Assembly: GCA_002029295.1 (NCBI GenBank)
Contig: MZGW01000001.1
Span: forward strand, 485,429-549,428
Direction: 5' to 3'
From: Alkalithermobacter paradoxus
GTDB lineage: Bacteria > Bacillota > Clostridia > Peptostreptococcales > Peptostreptococcaceae
DNA: 64,000 nt
Part shown: positions 63,928 through 64,000 of the stretch, one piece after another
Layout of the letters: each line of letters opens with the position of its first letter
Numbering within the stretch: the stretch's first letter is position 1
Notes under the pieces: generated by a model
Databases searched by the model: none
What the model saw: the letters and a program-made list of their open reading frames with translations, nothing else
Told to the model about the DNA's origin: nothing
Made by a program: the position numbers and the translations under genes

Positions 63928-63951
63928 TAGACAAGGATTTTTCCTTGTCTA
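63928..63951. terminator. Intrinsic terminator, bidirectional
   Basis: Perfect 10-bp stem TAGACAAGGA / TCCTTGTCTA after the preceding gene, before a gene end on the other strand. Confidence 0.85.
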
Positions 63952-63959
63952 AAATTATA

Positions 63960-64000
63960 TTATGTGCCACAGAATGTTCTATAAGTACAAGCTGATGGCC
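63960..64000 (-). CDS. Possible C-terminal end of a minus-strand gene, cut by window edge
   Basis: Read on the minus strand the last 41 bases give ...PSACTYRTFCGT and a TAA stop at 63962-63960, immediately after a bidirectional terminator. The position fits a gene end, but 13 residues allow no identification. Confidence 0.35.
   Translation of the reverse strand, partial: PSACTYRTFCGT

Noticed and set aside
1..64000. CRISPR array, transposon or prophage
   Set aside because: No spaced direct repeats, transposase, integrase or phage structural genes were seen; the 67-aa protein alone is not enough.

Overview
The window is a low-GC, AT-rich chromosomal segment from an anaerobic, spore-forming member of the Clostridia, most likely the Peptostreptococcaceae (a relative of Clostridioides/Paraclostridium). 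The signs are sporulation and spore-coat genes (ytrH/ytrI, ytfJ, dacF-like, CotF), CodY, RNase J, a T-box in front of alaS, strong GGAGG ribosome binding sites with several TTG/GTG starts, many ATA/AGA codons, and a thioredoxin reductase of the ferredoxin-dependent clostridial type. The run dprA-topA-codY-rarA ... iscR-iscS-iscU-mnmA-alaS-ireB-...-ruvX-DUF1292-fur-rnj-dacF resembles, from memory, the order in C. difficile. No rRNA, tRNA, CRISPR array, transposase or intact prophage was seen.

Layout. 1-4 kb: start of an AlkA-like glycosylase (cut by the edge), small proteins, exonuclease III, an SDR and an asparaginase. 3.8-9 kb: an alpha-glucoside catabolic unit (glycerate kinase, GH4 phospho-glucosidase, PTS EIICB) with a divergent RpiR regulator and a cre-like site. 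9-18 kb: C39-like peptidase, ytrI/ytrH, thioredoxin plus ferredoxin-type reductase, CGGC protein, nitroreductase, a decayed acetyltransferase, a two-gene flavoprotein operon and ytfJ/DUF2953. 18-21 kb: polyamine operon (XRE-cupin regulator, speD, speE, speB) behind two tandem palindromes. 21-23 kb: scpB/scpA and an M50 protease.

22.9-34 kb is the most unusual part. It holds a TVP38/TMEM64 protein, a lipoprotein rhodanese, a LysR regulator, and then a tightly packed minus-strand run of about ten genes: split YeeE/YedE permease halves around a TusA-like sulfur carrier, a YnjBCD-like ABC importer, two glycosyltransferases of the TIGR04283/TIGR04282 type, and a divergent aminoglycoside-phosphotransferase-like protein. 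This resembles E. coli ydjXYZ-ynjABCDE combined with a thiosulfate-uptake module and a sugar-transfer module. Its product is unknown.

34-64 kb is mostly housekeeping: nucleoside hydrolase, DacF-type carboxypeptidase, RNase J, Fur, RuvX, AlaRS, the Fe-S/tRNA-thiolation group (iscR, iscS, iscU, mnmA), pyruvate carboxylase, a PLP racemase, spore coat proteins, a prepilin-peptidase-like protein with one catalytic Asp replaced, RarA, CodY, TopA and DprA. Small proteins of unknown function sit between them. Most operons are separated by clear intrinsic terminators.
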